From the NCBI GenBank assembly GCA_024654575.1, contig JANLHG010000020.1, positions 1 to 55,990 of the forward strand: a DNA stretch of 55,990 bases, written 5' to 3'. Position 1 is the first letter of the stretch. Every line of letters begins with the position of its first letter. This stretch comes from Patescibacteria group bacterium (lineage in GTDB: Bacteria > Patescibacteriota > Minisyncoccia > Phycocordibacterales > PALSA-1337). Made by a program: the position numbers and the translations under genes. Under the pieces are notes generated by a model. It did no database searches. It was not told the origin of the DNA and worked only from the letters and a program-made list of their open reading frames with translations. Positions 54,390 to 55,990 of this stretch are shown one piece after another.

Positions 54390-55490
54390 TTATATCTTAA
54401 ACTCAATCACATCACCGTCTTTAACTACATAATCTTTTCCTTCAGTGCGAGATAGTCCTTTGTCGAGAAATTTGTCCCAGCTTATAACTTCGGCCTTGAT
54501 AAATTTATCTTTGAAATCAGTATGAATAGCAGTGCCAGCAAGCGGAGCAGTCCAGCCATTTATTATCGTCCATGCACGAGTTTCATCTTCGCCAGTAGTA
54601 AAATAAGTAATGAGATTGAGCATTTGATAACCCTCTTTAATAAGGTCATCAATACCGTCTCTTGCCCCGAGCGGAGTCGAGGGGTCTCTAAACATTATTT
54701 TTTCTTCATCATTTAAATCTTTCAAATCTTCTTCTATCTTGGCATCAACAATGACATAATTTGAATTAGTTTCTTTCATAAAATTCATCAGTTCAATCCA
54801 TCTCGGGTCATCTGGTTTTTCGTTTAAATTAGAATTGGGGCCGAATTTTTTATTCAAAACATAGAGAATGGGTTTTACAGTGAGTAAATTAAGTTGTTTT
54901 ATCAACGGTTGTTCAAATTCATTAAGAGAAACACTTTTTGCTAACTTTCCTTCCGTTAATGTTTTTTCAATTCGTGTTAATGCATCATTTTCCACAACTG
55001 CATTTTTGTTTCCTTTTTTTATTTCCGATTTCAAGTTAGCTAGTCGTTTTGAAACTGTTTGTAGGTCGGCTAAAATAAGTTCAAGATTAATAACTTCAAT
55101 ATCTTTAATCGGATTTATTTTTCCTTCAACAACATGAATGATATTATCGTCTTCAAAAATACGAACTACTTCAGCGATAGCATCCGTCTCTCTTATATTT
55201 GTTAAAAATTGATTACCTAGCCCCTCTCCTTCTGATGCACCTTTTACCAGTCCAGCGATGTCTACGAATTCCACTGCTGCGGGAATAGTTTTTGCTGACT
55301 TGCTAAACTCTGAAAGTTTCCATAGTCGCTCGTCAGGCACATTTACAACCCCCACTGACGGGTCAATGGTGGCGAAAGGATAATTAGCAGAAAGAACACT
55401 CTTTTTTGTCAGAGCATTAAAAAGTGTACTTTTTCCTACATTTGGTAATCCGACGATGCCTATGGCCAGTTTTGAACTTGATATTGACAT
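54390..55490 (-). CDS. ychF: Redox-regulated ATPase/GTPase YchF
   Basis: IGIVGLPNVGKSTLFNALTKKSVLSANYPFATIDPSVGVVNVPDERL; C-terminal TGS-like domain. Confidence 0.96.
   Translation of the reverse strand: MSISSSKLAIGIVGLPNVGKSTLFNALTKKSVLSANYPFATIDPSVGVVNVPDERLWKLSEFSKSAKTIPAAVEFVDIAGLVKGASEGEGLGNQFLTNIRETDAIAEVVRIFEDDNIIHVVEGKINPIKDIEVINLELILADLQTVSKRLANLKSEIKKGNKNAVVENDALTRIEKTLTEGKLAKSVSLNEFEQPLIKQLNLLTVKPILYVLNKKFGPNSNLNEKPDDPRWIELMNFMKETNSNYVIVDAKIEEDLKDLNDEEKIMFRDPSTPLGARDGIDDLIKEGYQMLNLITYFTTGEDETRAWTIINGWTAPLAGTAIHTDFKDKFIKAEVISWDKFLDKGLSRTEGKDYVVKDGDVIEFKI
54661..54685 (-). repeat. Mini-element within ychF, related to leuS element at 52391
   Basis: Minus ACCCCTCGACTCCGCTCGGGGCAAG encoding DPSTPLGAR. 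Confidence 0.7.
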
Positions 55491-55990
55491 TATCTAAATC
55501 TGAATATAATAATAATGAGTTTGGCCTTATCTCCACCGCACCATAAACTTGCATTTCTCTCTGTGTAGATGTGACCTTCTCAAGAATTCTTTTTACTATA
55601 GTTCTTTTTGATTGAAAATTCAAGTTTGTATTTTCAAAAAATGCGGTGGATTCTTTTACGAATGATTCGATTTCTTCTTGGCTTGGAAGAGATATTTCTT
55701 CTTGAGTCCCCTTCTCTGCTTGTGCTTTAGCAATCTGATTTTTGAACGAAGCTATTTTCTCTCGCAATGGTGCTATATATCCCTTAAGTTTTTCAATAGA
55801 AATTAAATCTTTTGAATGTGCTTCTTGGTATCGATCTTCTTGTGCTTGCAATTTAGCTATTTCTCTTTCTATAAGTGGAATATCAACCATAGAATCATTA
55901 GCGCCATATTTTTTCCTTTTTAACCATTTCTCAACTTGCTCATTCATTAATTTGCTTGAACTAAATAATAATTTTAATCTTTGCCATACA
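55417..55990 (-). CDS. Large serine recombinase, C-terminal part (5' end beyond window)
   Basis: Frame is open to the edge: VWQRLKLLFSSSKLMNEQVEKWLKRKKYG..IEREIAKLQAQEDRYQEAHS..FQSKRTIVKRILEKVTSTQREMQVYGAVEI. Confidence 0.7.
   Translation of the reverse strand, partial: VWQRLKLLFSSSKLMNEQVEKWLKRKKYGANDSMVDIPLIEREIAKLQAQEDRYQEAHSKDLISIEKLKGYIAPLREKIASFKNQIAKAQAEKGTQEEISLPSQEEIESFVKESTAFFENTNLNFQSKRTIVKRILEKVTSTQREMQVYGAVEIRPNSLLLYSDLDNVNIKFKTGHRHRRITKCRKKYTF

Overview
AT-rich bacterial chromosome segment. Gene content and style suggest a reduced-genome Patescibacteria/CPR (Parcubacteria-like) organism; this is inference only. Housekeeping backbone: valS, pth, lepB, rpsU-like, ybeY, ftsA, ftsZ, trxB, typA, pyrG, mraY, scpAB, aspS, trpS, dnaJ, dnaX, dus, mltG, leuS, ychF, and five tRNAs (Phe-GAA, Arg-CCT, Ser-CGA, Glu-TTC, Gln-TTG). 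Accessory content: (i) a tightly packed five-gene minus-strand defence operon (about 35.1-43.1 kb) next to tRNA-Gln, encoding a mini-Xre protein with an internal deletion, an AbiJ-like/HEPN (RNxxxH) protein, HsdR, an HsdM fused to one TRD, and a PHP-SMC/ABC ATPase (TrlF-like); (ii) a DpnI-type methyl-directed endonuclease whose start lies inside a truncated adenine methylase; (iii) a GC-rich orphan gene with a strongly adenine-depleted 3' end followed by a 12-bp hairpin, a candidate DGR-type variable protein; (iv) a GIY-YIG ORF between an intact tRNA-Gln and a partial tRNA copy interrupted by an 18-bp perfect palindrome; (v) several palindromic mini-elements, some apparently in-frame inside leuS, ychF and ybeY; (vi) a redox-repair cluster (MsrB/MsrA/MsrB/DipZ-like/Trx) next to an Xre regulator; (vii) an intact and a decayed PemK/MazF-like gene, both followed by a double hairpin. 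No CRISPR array, rRNA, or reverse transcriptase was seen. All family calls are from reading motifs, not from database searches.
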